Below, in pieces: positions 52,161 to 60,859 of a stretch of 64,000 nucleotides of DNA. The stretch is taken from NCBI GenBank assembly GCA_033852175.1, contig JAWSUY010000013.1, forward strand, positions 62,001 through 126,000. The letters are read 5' to 3'. This DNA comes from Agarilytica sp033852175. GTDB taxonomy: Bacteria > Pseudomonadota > Gammaproteobacteria > Pseudomonadales > Cellvibrionaceae. The position numbers and the translations under genes were made by a program. Each line of letters begins with the position of its first letter. Within the stretch, counting starts at the first letter, position 1. Below the pieces are notes generated by a model. The model did not search any database and was not told where the DNA came from. It saw nothing but the letters and a program-made list of their open reading frames with translations.

Positions 52161-53735
52161 TTAGGGTGTTTTATTAGGTAACGTTTCTATTAATGCTGAA
52201 TTGGCTATTTGTATAAATTTAGCGGCGCGATCTTCCGCTGCAGCGAGTCCGGATTTTTTATCGATTCGGGTAACAATTCGAACGAGAGAGCCGTCTGTTC
52301 GGTTGTGGACGATCGCATCTTTAAGTAGCCACCATTTTTTTATGTATTCGTTAGCGACAGGGAGGCCACGCTCTATAAACCAGTAGTATACCAACTGTTC
52401 TTCTAAGCCTTTCCGAATGATGACCCGATTGACAGGGAGGCCATCAAGTTCTGTACGCATGAAATCAACGATCTCCCATCCTCCTCCCGGCATGCAGACT
52501 TTAGGTGAGTGCGGGGATACGCCTTTGCGTTGATTCTTATAATAAGCGACGTAAAGATTGACCGGATCGTCACTATACTTCGGATTATAGTAATTGATTT
52601 TTAAATAGTCGGTTACACCAAGTGTGTCTACTACGATTTGACTGAGGCTTTCACGATAACCCACCCAACCTTGAAGTTTGGCAGGAAAAGTTGCCAAATT
52701 TACCTGAGGCAAGGTTGGGGCTTTACGTGAATCTATCGCGTGAATAAGTAAAATTGAGATGGCCAGAAGAGGTATCGAGCAAGCCAAAGGAAATGTTTTG
52801 TGATATTTGTAACGTTTTTTGCCGGGTGCCGTATGTTTTTTCTTCGGTGTTTCCGCAAAAACGTCCCGAATACTCAGTTTTGTTGTAAAAAACTCCAACA
52901 CCATGACTTCTGCAATCAGGATGAGGGCACAGGCCATAAAAATAACCCAACCTTCAAAGTCGTGAATGAATCCTTCCGCAGCCTTGGTTCCAAAGTGCTC
53001 AACCAGAAGCCCCACAACACCTATTCGGACGCTATTCATAATAATTGTAATTGGCACCGTACTGACAAATACGACGGCTCTTTTCCATAAGCTTGCTCGA
53101 TAAAAATATACCGCGATATAGCCTAGGCTAACGAGAGGGAATAAGTATCTTAAGCCACTACAGGCCTCCACTACGTGAAGTTCAAAATCCCCCATGTCGA
53201 TGACATTGCCGCTTAAATACACCGGGATATCAAACAATCGAATGAAGTTCACCCCGAGCGATGAGGACCATAGCTGCATCTTTGCTGTTAGTGCTACTTC
53301 TATAACGTAGGGTAGTGGGATAACAAAAATGATTAATCCTATCGAGGGTAAAACCTGACGGGTATTTTTGCCGAAAATAAGGAGCGAAAGACCGATTAAA
53401 AATAGCAATAAGGAGTAATGGATAACGATGTACAGAGCACTGATTTCGCCTATCAATAGCGCCATCATCGCGATAGCTATGATGGGAAGGCCCCACCCGC
53501 TACCCGTTACTCCTGCGGAAGCAAGGGTGTCTTTCTTTTCCCAGATAAAATATATCGCTACAAGAAAAACCATATAGCCATGGCTGTATTCTGCCTGGCT
53601 GGTCCAGCGTGAATGAAGGTTATTGAGCCCGCCCCAATAGGCTATCGTGGCAGTAAGTAGGGCGAGAATAACTAATATGAAAAATTTATGGCGTGCTGCA
53701 TTGGCCGAATTGCCACTCCTTTGTAGTGATAACAT
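52161..53735 (-). CDS. xrtD: Exosortase fused to EpsI domain, VPLPA type (XrtD-like)
   Basis: From the ATG at 53735 the protein has 524 residues. The N-terminal half is a multi-pass exosortase with its catalytic triad visible: Cys192 in VVEACSGLRYLFPL, Arg237 in IIMNSVRIG and His258 in FIHDFEGWVIF. After another membrane segment near 320-335, the C-terminal part is an EpsI domain (LQGWVGYRESLS, SPKVCMPGGGWEI). Exosortases cleave C-terminal sorting signals of exported proteins at the inner membrane. The adjacent substrate ends in a VPLPA-type signal, which points to the XrtD class. Confidence 0.92.
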   Translation of the reverse strand: MLSLQRSGNSANAARHKFFILVILALLTATIAYWGGLNNLHSRWTSQAEYSHGYMVFLVAIYFIWEKKDTLASAGVTGSGWGLPIIAIAMMALLIGEISALYIVIHYSLLLFLIGLSLLIFGKNTRQVLPSIGLIIFVIPLPYVIEVALTAKMQLWSSSLGVNFIRLFDIPVYLSGNVIDMGDFELHVVEACSGLRYLFPLVSLGYIAVYFYRASLWKRAVVFVSTVPITIIMNSVRIGVVGLLVEHFGTKAAEGFIHDFEGWVIFMACALILIAEVMVLEFFTTKLSIRDVFAETPKKKHTAPGKKRYKYHKTFPLACSIPLLAISILLIHAIDSRKAPTLPQVNLATFPAKLQGWVGYRESLSQIVVDTLGVTDYLKINYYNPKYSDDPVNLYVAYYKNQRKGVSPHSPKVCMPGGGWEIVDFMRTELDGLPVNRVIIRKGLEEQLVYYWFIERGLPVANEYIKKWWLLKDAIVHNRTDGSLVRIVTRIDKKSGLAAAEDRAAKFIQIANSALIETLPNKTP

Positions 53736-54208
53736 CAATATTCTGAACCTGTTTTCTTGTATTTACTAACCGGTAATCGTTCTTAGCTGGTTGTGCCTAA
53801 GAGCCTTCACCACAATGGTTTTGTTCTTTCGCCTAAACAACCTTAATGTCAAAGCGTGTTCCTATAATTACTGTCTGTAAAGCTAGTGCAGAGATCTTAT
53901 ATTGACTTGTTGAGAGTTATTTCTTGTTCTATCCGAGCATAAAACTATACAGAGATTAAACGAAACATGCTCACTATGGCAGAGCAACAGGACGTATTCC
54001 AAGGGAGAGGGTAGCACTTTCGATGAATGCTAGCCCTCAATTTAGTTAGTGTTAATTATCGAAAGCTAGACTTTTGTCTTGTGTTTTAGTGTCGTCGCAA
54101 AGGCTAATCTTTGGACTTTCTGGGTGAAAAGCGTGCGCGAATGAGATTCGCTTTCATCTTTCTGTCAGTTTTTTCGACAGTTGATAATCTTTGACTTCTT
54201 CCCCACAC
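53736..54208. other. Divergent regulatory region between exosortase and its substrate
   Basis: No gene was found. A hairpin GAGGGTAGCA (54006-54015)/TGCTAGCCCTC (54028-54038), with one bulge, lies mid-way. Another short stem, CTGTC/GACAG, occurs at 54162-54180. The phrase AATCTTTG(G)ACTT occurs twice (near 54104 and 54186). No GG-N10-GC element was seen toward the exosortase gene, so its promoter is unassigned. Confidence 0.5.
54137..54151. promoter_or_regulatory. 15-bp palindrome, candidate enhancer-binding site
   Basis: GCGAAT-GAG-ATTCGC is a perfect 6-3-6 palindrome whose centre is about 66 bases upstream of the -24 GG. That distance suits a sigma-54 activator such as a PrsR-type regulator. 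Inferred from position and symmetry. Confidence 0.4.
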
Positions 54209-54224
54209 TGGCGCCCGTATTGCT
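54209..54224 (+). promoter_or_regulatory. Sigma-54 promoter of the VPLPA-CTERM gene
   Basis: TGGCGCCCGTATTGCT keeps the invariant GG (54210-54211) and GC (54222-54223) separated by exactly ten bases, with TTGCT at the -12 element. Transcription would begin near 54235 and give a leader of about 115 bases. Sigma-54 control of PEP-CTERM genes together with PrsK/PrsR is established in some floc-forming bacteria. Confidence 0.7.
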
Positions 54225-54349
54225 ATAGCACTGTGGAGATCCTTTAGGGGAATACTCGCCGGTTGTTTTAATGGATTTAACATTAGGCAGGCAGCTAAAA
54301 GTAATCATGGAAATTTAAATTAAATAATTTTTATAAAAGGGTAAAGCAA

Positions 54350-54955
54350 ATGAGACAAGTATTTAAACTTTTGTCTTTAGGACTTATATTAGTATTCTCT
54401 GGGGTTGCACAAGCTGTTGTTGTTACGTTTGATGATTTGCCAGCTAATTCTGGTTACATTCATGATGGGTACCATGGGTTAAATTGGGATAATTTTGGGT
54501 ATCTAAATAGTTCTCAGAGACCTGATGATCATGGTTACAAAAATGGTACTGTTTCTGGTGATAGTGTAGCTTTTAATGCATGGGCAAATGCTTCTTCAAC
54601 AAATGGAAGTCTTTTTGATTTCAACGGAGCCTACCTCACTGGTGCCTGGAGAGACGGCCTAGTTATCCAGGTAGAAGGATTTGTAAATAACGTATTGACA
54701 TACGTTGAAACTGTTGTTGTTGATAGTACTTCTGCTACTTGGTTTGATTTTGATTTTTTTGGAATTGATAGTTTAACCTTTTCGTCTTCAGGTGGAATCG
54801 AGGTGCCGGGTCTATCTGGTAGCGGAGCTCACTTCGCAATGGACAATTTTACATTCAATGAAGTTGCAGCTGTTCCACTTCCTGCTGCGGTGTGGTTGTT
54901 TGGTGCAGGTTTCTGCATGATTGCTGGCCTTCGTCGTCGTAAGCAAGCTGCTTAA
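54350..54955 (+). CDS. VPLPA-CTERM sorting-signal protein
   Basis: A 201-residue exported protein with a signal peptide (cleaved near AQA-VV). The central domain is aromatic and Gly/Ser/Asn-rich (VTFDDLPANSGYIHDGYHG), with an overall beta-rich look. The C-terminal tripartite sorting signal is VPLPA at 175-179, a hydrophobic helix (AVWLFGAGFCMIAGL) and the basic tail RRRKQAA. It is thus the likely substrate of the neighbouring exosortase and should be released from the membrane or anchored to surface polymer. The gene is noticeably AT-rich compared with its neighbours. It has a sigma-54 promoter and its own terminator. Confidence 0.92.
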   Translation: MRQVFKLLSLGLILVFSGVAQAVVVTFDDLPANSGYIHDGYHGLNWDNFGYLNSSQRPDDHGYKNGTVSGDSVAFNAWANASSTNGSLFDFNGAYLTGAWRDGLVIQVEGFVNNVLTYVETVVVDSTSATWFDFDFFGIDSLTFSSSGGIEVPGLSGSGAHFAMDNFTFNEVAAVPLPAAVWLFGAGFCMIAGLRRRKQAA

Positions 54956-55004
54956 TCGAAAGTTAATAATGAATATTTGTTAATAGTTTTCTATTAGCAA
55001 ACGA

Positions 55005-55031
55005 AGCCCAGCCTAGTGCTGGGCTTTTTTG
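55005..55031 (+). terminator. Rho-independent terminator after the VPLPA-CTERM gene
   Basis: An 8-bp stem AGCCCAGC/GCTGGGCT with loop CTAGT is followed by a run of T, 50 bases past the stop. Confidence 0.9.
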
Positions 55032-55245
55032 TTTTAGAGTGGTGTCGCTGCCTCATAGCTCTAGTTTTATTGGCATGCCTTAAGTGCTTTCTTAAAGCAA
55101 TATAGTGATATCTAGCAGGCTTTAAAGGCGGTGTCGTGCCCGACTCTCATTCTGGAGTTCACTGGTATTACTCCTTTCCTCCCGTTCCACGCCCACATCT
55201 CATATAATACGAAAACTCTATTCAAATACTTAATGAGGTACGTCA

Positions 55246-55632
55246 GTGTCCAATCCAAAAAGAGAAGCCGGTTTAAAAGTTCGTCGAGAAGTGATGGGCG
55301 ATGAATTTGTTGACCGCGCTTTGAGCAATGCCACCGAATGGGACCAGCCGCTTCAAGATATGGTGAACGAAAATGCCTGGGGCGCGACCTGGGTACGTGA
55401 CGGTTTATCGCGTAAAACCCGTAGTTTGGTCACATTAGGGATGTTAACGGCCCTAAAATGCTCGCAAGAACTAAAAGGTCATGTAAGGGGCGCGCTTCGT
55501 AATGGCTGTACGAAGGACGAGATCCGAGAGGTGTTTTTACATGCGGCGGTTTATTGTGGTGCTCCGGCATCAATTGACGCAATGCGCTCGGTAAAAGAGG
55601 TTATAGAAGCTTGGGACGAAGACGCTCAGTAA
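55246..55632 (+). CDS. Carboxymuconolactone decarboxylase family protein
   Basis: A 128-residue protein starting with GTG. The CMD domain spans most of it, with NENAWGATWVRDGLSRKTRSL, TLGMLTALKCSQELKGHVRGAL and HAAVYCGAPASIDAMRSVKE. The pattern resembles PcaC (4-carboxymuconolactone decarboxylase) more than AhpD, because no CxxC redox motif is present. No other protocatechuate-pathway gene is nearby, so the true substrate is open. Confidence 0.88.
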   Translation: MSNPKREAGLKVRREVMGDEFVDRALSNATEWDQPLQDMVNENAWGATWVRDGLSRKTRSLVTLGMLTALKCSQELKGHVRGALRNGCTKDEIREVFLHAAVYCGAPASIDAMRSVKEVIEAWDEDAQ

Positions 55633-55849
55633 TTGACGTTAAATTGATCGATAATGACAAGTTAAAGCACACTAAGCTGAATGGCAGGAAATAGCGTCCT
55701 TTCCTGCCTATTGCATCGAAGCAGGGTGTATTCGTCAATTGTGCGTCATTTCTGAATTCGAAATTGGCAAATTATCGGCATGTAAGCACTATCCAATCTC
55801 CAGTAAGGTAGCGCTTTAAAAGCGATTTACAGAGTTTAAGGAAGACGCC

Positions 55850-56308
55850 ATGTTCTGTTCTCAATTTTTTCATAATGCATCCATTTTTCTCATAATAACG
55901 AGTGTTACGCTGTGCCCATTAATGACGTCGGCCGAGATCTATCAATGGCGTGATGATAAGGGGAAGCTGCATATCAGTGATGCGCCTCCGCCTGGCGTCA
56001 AAACTGAAACGGTTGAACTTCCTACACTTAACCTGTCCGAAGAGCTGGAAATTCGAAGACGGCCTGATAATTACAGTGATGAACCTGAGCCTCATGAAAT
56101 AAAACAACAGCAAGCGTTTAAAAAAGCCTGTGAAAAGGCTCGAAAGCGCTACGTAAAGCTTAAATGGGGTGAATCTAGAGGTTCTCGGCACGTTGTGCTT
56201 CAGCGTGATGGAAAAACGATTTCTCGGCGTGAGCAGAATGAAATTGCAGAGGCGTTTCGAAAAAAAATGGGTGCCAAAGGCTGTCAGTTTCAAGAGAAAA
56301 AATGGTAG
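55850..56308 (+). CDS. DUF4124 periplasmic protein
   Basis: A 152-residue exported protein with a signal segment up to about residue 26. The DUF4124 start is typical: EIYQWRDDKGKLHISDAPPP. A charged Glu/Lys/Arg-rich helical region follows with two Cys (KACEKARKRYVKLKWGESRG and KGCQFQEKKW), which could form a disulfide. The function is unknown. It is a single gene with free flanks. Confidence 0.85.
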   Translation: MFCSQFFHNASIFLIITSVTLCPLMTSAEIYQWRDDKGKLHISDAPPPGVKTETVELPTLNLSEELEIRRRPDNYSDEPEPHEIKQQQAFKKACEKARKRYVKLKWGESRGSRHVVLQRDGKTISRREQNEIAEAFRKKMGAKGCQFQEKKW

Positions 56309-56404
56309 TTACGTAGGGGGGGGCATATCGAAGAGATGTTGAAGGTTATATTCTCTTCATTTTTTTATGGATCTGTACGTCGATGTCGTGTTTCGTTTGA
56401 AGGT

Positions 56405-56440
56405 GTTAAGGAGCGTTAAGGAGAGTTAAGGAGAGTTAAG
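56405..56440. repeat. Tandem 10-bp repeat GTTAAGGAG(A/C), 3.6 copies
   Basis: Units begin at 56405, 56415, 56425 and a partial at 56435. Each contains a Shine-Dalgarno-like AAGGAG, yet no start codon with a real frame follows. The 10-bp period would put each unit on the same face of the helix. It lies about 85 bases upstream of moxR. Confidence 0.7.
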
Positions 56441-56524
56441 CCGTCTAGGACTTTATCCCGCCGAGCAAGCACGTTTATATGTGCATTGTTAGAGTTAAGA
56501 GTCTAGGCTGAAGTTATTGCGAGA

Positions 56525-57472
56525 GTGAATTTAGAGAGCGATATGAAGTCATTGATTTCCGGTATTATCAACGGAGTAGGCACTGTCTTACTTGGTAAAG
56601 AGCACCAGGTAAAGCTGGCTCTGGCCTGCTTGTTTTCAAAAGGACACTTGTTAATCGAGGACTTGCCCGGTATGGGGAAAACTACGTTAGCTCAGTGCTT
56701 AGCGAAGATCCTGGGCCTGAGTTACGAACGCGTACAATTTACCAGTGATTTACTGCCTGCCGATATTCTCGGTGCAGCGGTATTCGACAGGGAGACATCG
56801 TCGTTTACCTTTCATTCCGGTCCTATATTTACCCAAGTGTTATTGGCGGATGAGGTGAATAGAACCACGCCAAAAACCCAAAGTGCTTTGCTCGAAGCGA
56901 TGGAAGAAAAACAGGTAACAATCGAAGGAGAGACACGCCCGTTACCCGAGCCGTTTTTTGTAATCGCGACTCAAAATCCTTTATCTCAGGCTGGCACGTA
57001 TCCACTGCCTGAATCTCAACTTGATCGCTTTCTTATGAGAATATCATTGGGTTATCCCACTGCCGACACTGAACGAGAGCTGTATCGAGGCGTTGACCCC
57101 AGAGAGCGGCTTAAAGTACTTAAGCCTATGGCCGATACTGCACAATTACAGGCGATACAAGCCAAAGTGAAGTCTGTTAAAGCGAGCGAGCAATTGCTGG
57201 ATTATTTGCAGCGTATTGTTGACTTTACTCGCTTTAATGAACACTTCACCTTTGGCTTATCGCCACGTGGTGCTTTGGCCTTACTGCAAGCGGCTAAAGC
57301 TTGGGCCTTAATTGATAATCGTGAGCATGTGTTGCCAGAAGATTTACAGATGGTTTTACCTTCGGTGGTTGGTCATCGTGTACGAGGAGCGTTATCAAAA
57401 GGAAAGCAGAATAATATTATGGGTTCTAATGCTATCACTGACTACATTCTGAAAAATGTCAGTGTCATCTAG
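56525..57472 (+). CDS. MoxR-family AAA ATPase
   Basis: The product is 315 residues from a GTG; an ATG six codons later (56543), preceded by GAGAGCG, is also possible. Walker A is GMGKTTLAQ, Walker B VLLADEVNR, followed by the MoxR-typical TPKTQSALLEAMEEKQVTIEG, the sensor ATQNPLSQAGTYPLPESQLDRF and a C-terminal lid. MoxR ATPases act as chaperone-like partners of DUF58/VWA proteins. It overlaps the DUF58 gene by 17 bases. Confidence 0.93.
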   Translation: MNLESDMKSLISGIINGVGTVLLGKEHQVKLALACLFSKGHLLIEDLPGMGKTTLAQCLAKILGLSYERVQFTSDLLPADILGAAVFDRETSSFTFHSGPIFTQVLLADEVNRTTPKTQSALLEAMEEKQVTIEGETRPLPEPFFVIATQNPLSQAGTYPLPESQLDRFLMRISLGYPTADTERELYRGVDPRERLKVLKPMADTAQLQAIQAKVKSVKASEQLLDYLQRIVDFTRFNEHFTFGLSPRGALALLQAAKAWALIDNREHVLPEDLQMVLPSVVGHRVRGALSKGKQNNIMGSNAITDYILKNVSVI

Positions 57473-58448
57473 GCTTTTTGACGCGCTACAGCCTCTCGTC
57501 GGTTTTTTCCAAGACCGGTTCTTTAAATTTATCGATCGCCGTAACCCGAGTTCGAATACTCACAAACTTACGTTAAAAAACCTCTACATTTTTCCGACAC
57601 GTCGGGGCTTTGTTTTTCTTTTGTTTTTGACGGTACTCTGGCTGTTGGGGACCAATTATCAAAACAACCTGATTCTAGCCTTAACCTTTTTACTTGTTAG
57701 TCTTTTTATTGTGAGCATTCTGCATACCTTTGCTAATTTGGCAGGACTAGAAGTGAAATTAAAAGGGGCTGCGAATGCCTTTGTCGGCGAAAAGGTAACG
57801 TTTTTTATTGCCGTTGATAATACGACACGCAGAGTGAGCAATGGTATTGCGATCCGCTGGCAAGAGAGCGATTGGGAGTCAGATGAATTTGATAGTCAGG
57901 AAAAATCGTTAAGTCAGGTCGAGGTTAATATGTTGGCCGCTCATAGAGGCCACATTAGGCCGCAACGTTTATTAATCCAGTGCTTATACCCGTTGGGACT
58001 TCTGCGTTGTTGGACGTGGCTAAAATTTGATGCTCACGCGTTGGTGTATCCTCACCCCATAGAATTACCTTTAAACAGCTCGGCAGTTGTTGACGATGAC
58101 GGCGATGGTGAGCACCCGGCGAAAGGAGGCGAAGACTTTAGTGCATTTCATGAATATCGTCCTGGTGACCCGATTAAGCACATTGCTTGGAAGCTTTATG
58201 CCCGTGATCGCGGTTTGTTTACCAAAGAATTTAGCCAAAATATTTCGCGAGAAATATGGTTGGACTTCAGCCAGACAAATGCTTTAGATGTTGAACTCAA
58301 ACTTTCTGCTCTTTGTTTTTGGGCTTTAGAATTAAGCTCTCAAGACGAGAGTTTTGGACTTATATTACCCGGCATAAAAATACAGCCGAATAAAGGCGAA
58401 AATCATAAGGCGCGAGTATTAGAGGCGTTAGCAGAGTATGAAAACTAG
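57456..58448 (+). CDS. DUF58 domain protein
   Basis: A 330-residue protein with two N-terminal hydrophobic segments (GFVFLLFLTVLWLLGTNYQNN and LALTFLLVSLFIVSILHTF). The hallmark DUF58 motif EYRPGDPIKHIAWKLYARDR lies in the C-terminal half. It starts inside the end of moxR, so the pair is translationally coupled. With tgpA downstream this is the standard moxR-DUF58-tgpA block, of unclear biochemical role in the envelope. Confidence 0.92.
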   Translation: MSVSSRLFDALQPLVGFFQDRFFKFIDRRNPSSNTHKLTLKNLYIFPTRRGFVFLLFLTVLWLLGTNYQNNLILALTFLLVSLFIVSILHTFANLAGLEVKLKGAANAFVGEKVTFFIAVDNTTRRVSNGIAIRWQESDWESDEFDSQEKSLSQVEVNMLAAHRGHIRPQRLLIQCLYPLGLLRCWTWLKFDAHALVYPHPIELPLNSSAVVDDDGDGEHPAKGGEDFSAFHEYRPGDPIKHIAWKLYARDRGLFTKEFSQNISREIWLDFSQTNALDVELKLSALCFWALELSSQDESFGLILPGIKIQPNKGENHKARVLEALAEYEN

Positions 58449-58693
58449 TAAGACTAGTGAAGGGGCGAAAGCGGTGAACCATTTAATTGATAGCGTACCG
58501 TTCTAGCTTCTTGCCTGCGGGAGTATTTATATCTGGATGATGTTTGAGGCTCAGAGTGCTCATTAATATTGCTCGGTTAGACTTTCGCAGTCGTTAAGCT
58601 TTAGGTTGTTTTGTGAGGCTCGATTGGTGAGGATAAGGTTAAGTAATAAAATCACGCAAGAAGATGTTTTAAACTAACGAATGAGATGAGCGC

Positions 58694-60706
58694 TTGAGCA
58701 CTGACACGTCCGATCAATGGGTTAATCGCAATACTTTGGCATGGCTTTTAGCTGCCCAGGCGGTATCAATACTCCCTCTGTTTACGTATTTGCCGATATG
58801 GGTACCTCTTGTTTGGGCGTTCTCATTACTGTGGCGGGTTCAAATATACCGTGGAGCGTGGTCTTTTCCTGGGAATAAAGCGAAAGCACTTTTGGGCGCT
58901 TTATGCATTGCGGGTTTGTTACTTTCCTATGCAGGTACTCTTGGTGTTGAGCCATTAGTCGCATTCTTGGTGGTATCTTTTGTTTTAAAATTACTTGAGG
59001 TACGCTCACGGAGCGATGTCTTGCTAGTGGTTTACGTAGGATTTATTGCCGTCGCAGCGCAGTTTTTATTTTTTCAAACAATATTTATTGCTCTTTACGG
59101 TTTTGTTTCGGTTCTGATATTAATTAGCGCATGGAACTGTATTTATCGAAGTCAGCCGGTCCCGATAAAAAAACAACTATGGCTTGCTTCTGTATTGGTT
59201 TTACAGAGTTTGCCGGTGATGGTGCTATTGTTTTTAGTCTTGCCGAGGTTTGGCTCTTTATGGCATGTGCCATTACCGAAACAGACGGGTGTAACTGGGT
59301 TTAGCGACACGATGTCTCCGGGTGACTTTAGTGCACTTAGCCAATCGAGTAAGGTTGCCTTTCGTGTTTCGTTTAACGACAGCATGCCGAATCGAGAGGC
59401 GTGGTATTGGCGTGGTCTAGTGCTTGATCGTTTTGATGGTCGCAGCTGGAATCATGATGAAGAAGGGCTCTTTCGTCGTAACAAAAATAAGCGCGATGCA
59501 ATTTTAAAGAATATTCCTGCCTCGTGGGGTTTGATCGTTCCTCAGTCCCCCGAAACCTTTCGTTATGAAGTGCTAATGGAATCGCACCAGCAGAGATGGC
59601 TGTTCACTCTGATGGCGCCTCTCTCGGTCCAGTCGAGCGCAAATAAAGTATCTTTTATGGCGGATTATCTGGTCAAAACTAAAAAGCCTATTGCCAGTCG
59701 AACGCAGTATGAGGTGGTGTCGACGTCTCAGTATCTTGCTGCGCCGTCTGGCTTGAGTGCGTACTCATATGACAAAAATATAAAGCTGCCCGTTGGTTCT
59801 AACCCCCGCTCGGTTCAGTTGGCTCGACAGTGGTTGGCGGAAGGGGTTCGTGGCTATGATTTGGTGACAAAGGCCCTATCGATGTATAACGCATCGTTTT
59901 CTTACACCTTGAGGCCACCACCCCTGGGTACGCGCAGCGTGGATGAGTTCTTGTTTTTTACTCAAAAAGGGTTTTGTGAACACTTTGCCAGTAGCTTTGT
60001 TGTATTGATGCGAGCAGCGGGAATTCCAGCAAGAGTTGTGGTGGGGTATCAAGGCGGAGAGCTCAATACTGTCGAAAATTATCTTATTGTTAGGCAGTCG
60101 GATGCGCATGCTTGGGCAGAAATCTGGTTGCCCAATAAAGGATGGCTGAGAGTTGACCCGACCGGAGCGGTTTCACCATTGCGGATTGAGCAAGGCCTGG
60201 AAGCGTCTTTAAATGATGAAGAGAGAGCGTTAATTTCGTCGGTTTTCAGCGGGGCCTGGTTAAACACGTTAAATCTGCGTTTAGATGCCATGAGCTATAA
60301 CTGGCATCAATGGGTATTGGGCTATGATTCCGACAAGCAGATGAGCGTTCTAAAGCGTTTATTTGGCGGCACAGAAGCTTGGCGAATTGGAGCTTTCTTT
60401 GTTGTCATCATCACGGGTTTCTTGCTAGTTTATTTTATCTTTTTAACCTGGAAGGGTGCAGTTGAATATCAATATCCCGAACAAGCGTTATACGCGAAAT
60501 TTGTAAAAAAATTACAACGCAAAGGGTTTTCTCCTGAAATAGGAGAAACGCCACTGGCATTTTGTGAGCGTATCAGCCGAGACAAAAAGCAGTGGGCGGT
60601 GCAGGTCCGTGGTATTACACAGATGTACCTTCGTATTGCTTATGAAGATCAAGGTCAGCTCTTAGAGCCTCTGCGTCGTCACGTGAAAGCACTTAAACTG
60701 AGTTGA
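58694..60706 (+). CDS. tgpA: Transglutaminase-like membrane protein TgpA
   Basis: A 670-residue protein, probably from a TTG start (STDTSDQWVNRNTLAWLL). An N-terminal DUF3488 bundle of about six membrane helices is followed by a periplasmic transglutaminase-like domain. The catalytic triad is visible: Cys in FFTQKGFCEHFASSF, His in SDAHAWAEIWLP and Asp in WLRVDPTGAVSP. A further membrane helix and a DUF4129 tail follow (GFSPEIGETPLAFCERI). TgpA is essential in Pseudomonas aeruginosa. A 245-base gap separates it from the DUF58 gene. Confidence 0.93.
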   Translation: MSTDTSDQWVNRNTLAWLLAAQAVSILPLFTYLPIWVPLVWAFSLLWRVQIYRGAWSFPGNKAKALLGALCIAGLLLSYAGTLGVEPLVAFLVVSFVLKLLEVRSRSDVLLVVYVGFIAVAAQFLFFQTIFIALYGFVSVLILISAWNCIYRSQPVPIKKQLWLASVLVLQSLPVMVLLFLVLPRFGSLWHVPLPKQTGVTGFSDTMSPGDFSALSQSSKVAFRVSFNDSMPNREAWYWRGLVLDRFDGRSWNHDEEGLFRRNKNKRDAILKNIPASWGLIVPQSPETFRYEVLMESHQQRWLFTLMAPLSVQSSANKVSFMADYLVKTKKPIASRTQYEVVSTSQYLAAPSGLSAYSYDKNIKLPVGSNPRSVQLARQWLAEGVRGYDLVTKALSMYNASFSYTLRPPPLGTRSVDEFLFFTQKGFCEHFASSFVVLMRAAGIPARVVVGYQGGELNTVENYLIVRQSDAHAWAEIWLPNKGWLRVDPTGAVSPLRIEQGLEASLNDEERALISSVFSGAWLNTLNLRLDAMSYNWHQWVLGYDSDKQMSVLKRLFGGTEAWRIGAFFVVIITGFLLVYFIFLTWKGAVEYQYPEQALYAKFVKKLQRKGFSPEIGETPLAFCERISRDKKQWAVQVRGITQMYLRIAYEDQGQLLEPLRRHVKALKLS

Positions 60707-60859
60707 TGAATTTAAGCGCCTATTCCGGTCATTATTACGGGTAAATCATCGTATAATCATGGTTTGTAACTCAGCCGTTATTCCCTTCCGTTGTTAAGTA
60801 GGCGTAATGGAATAACGTGAGTCACTTGCAGCACTAACCCGTAACCCGAGCCCAACACC

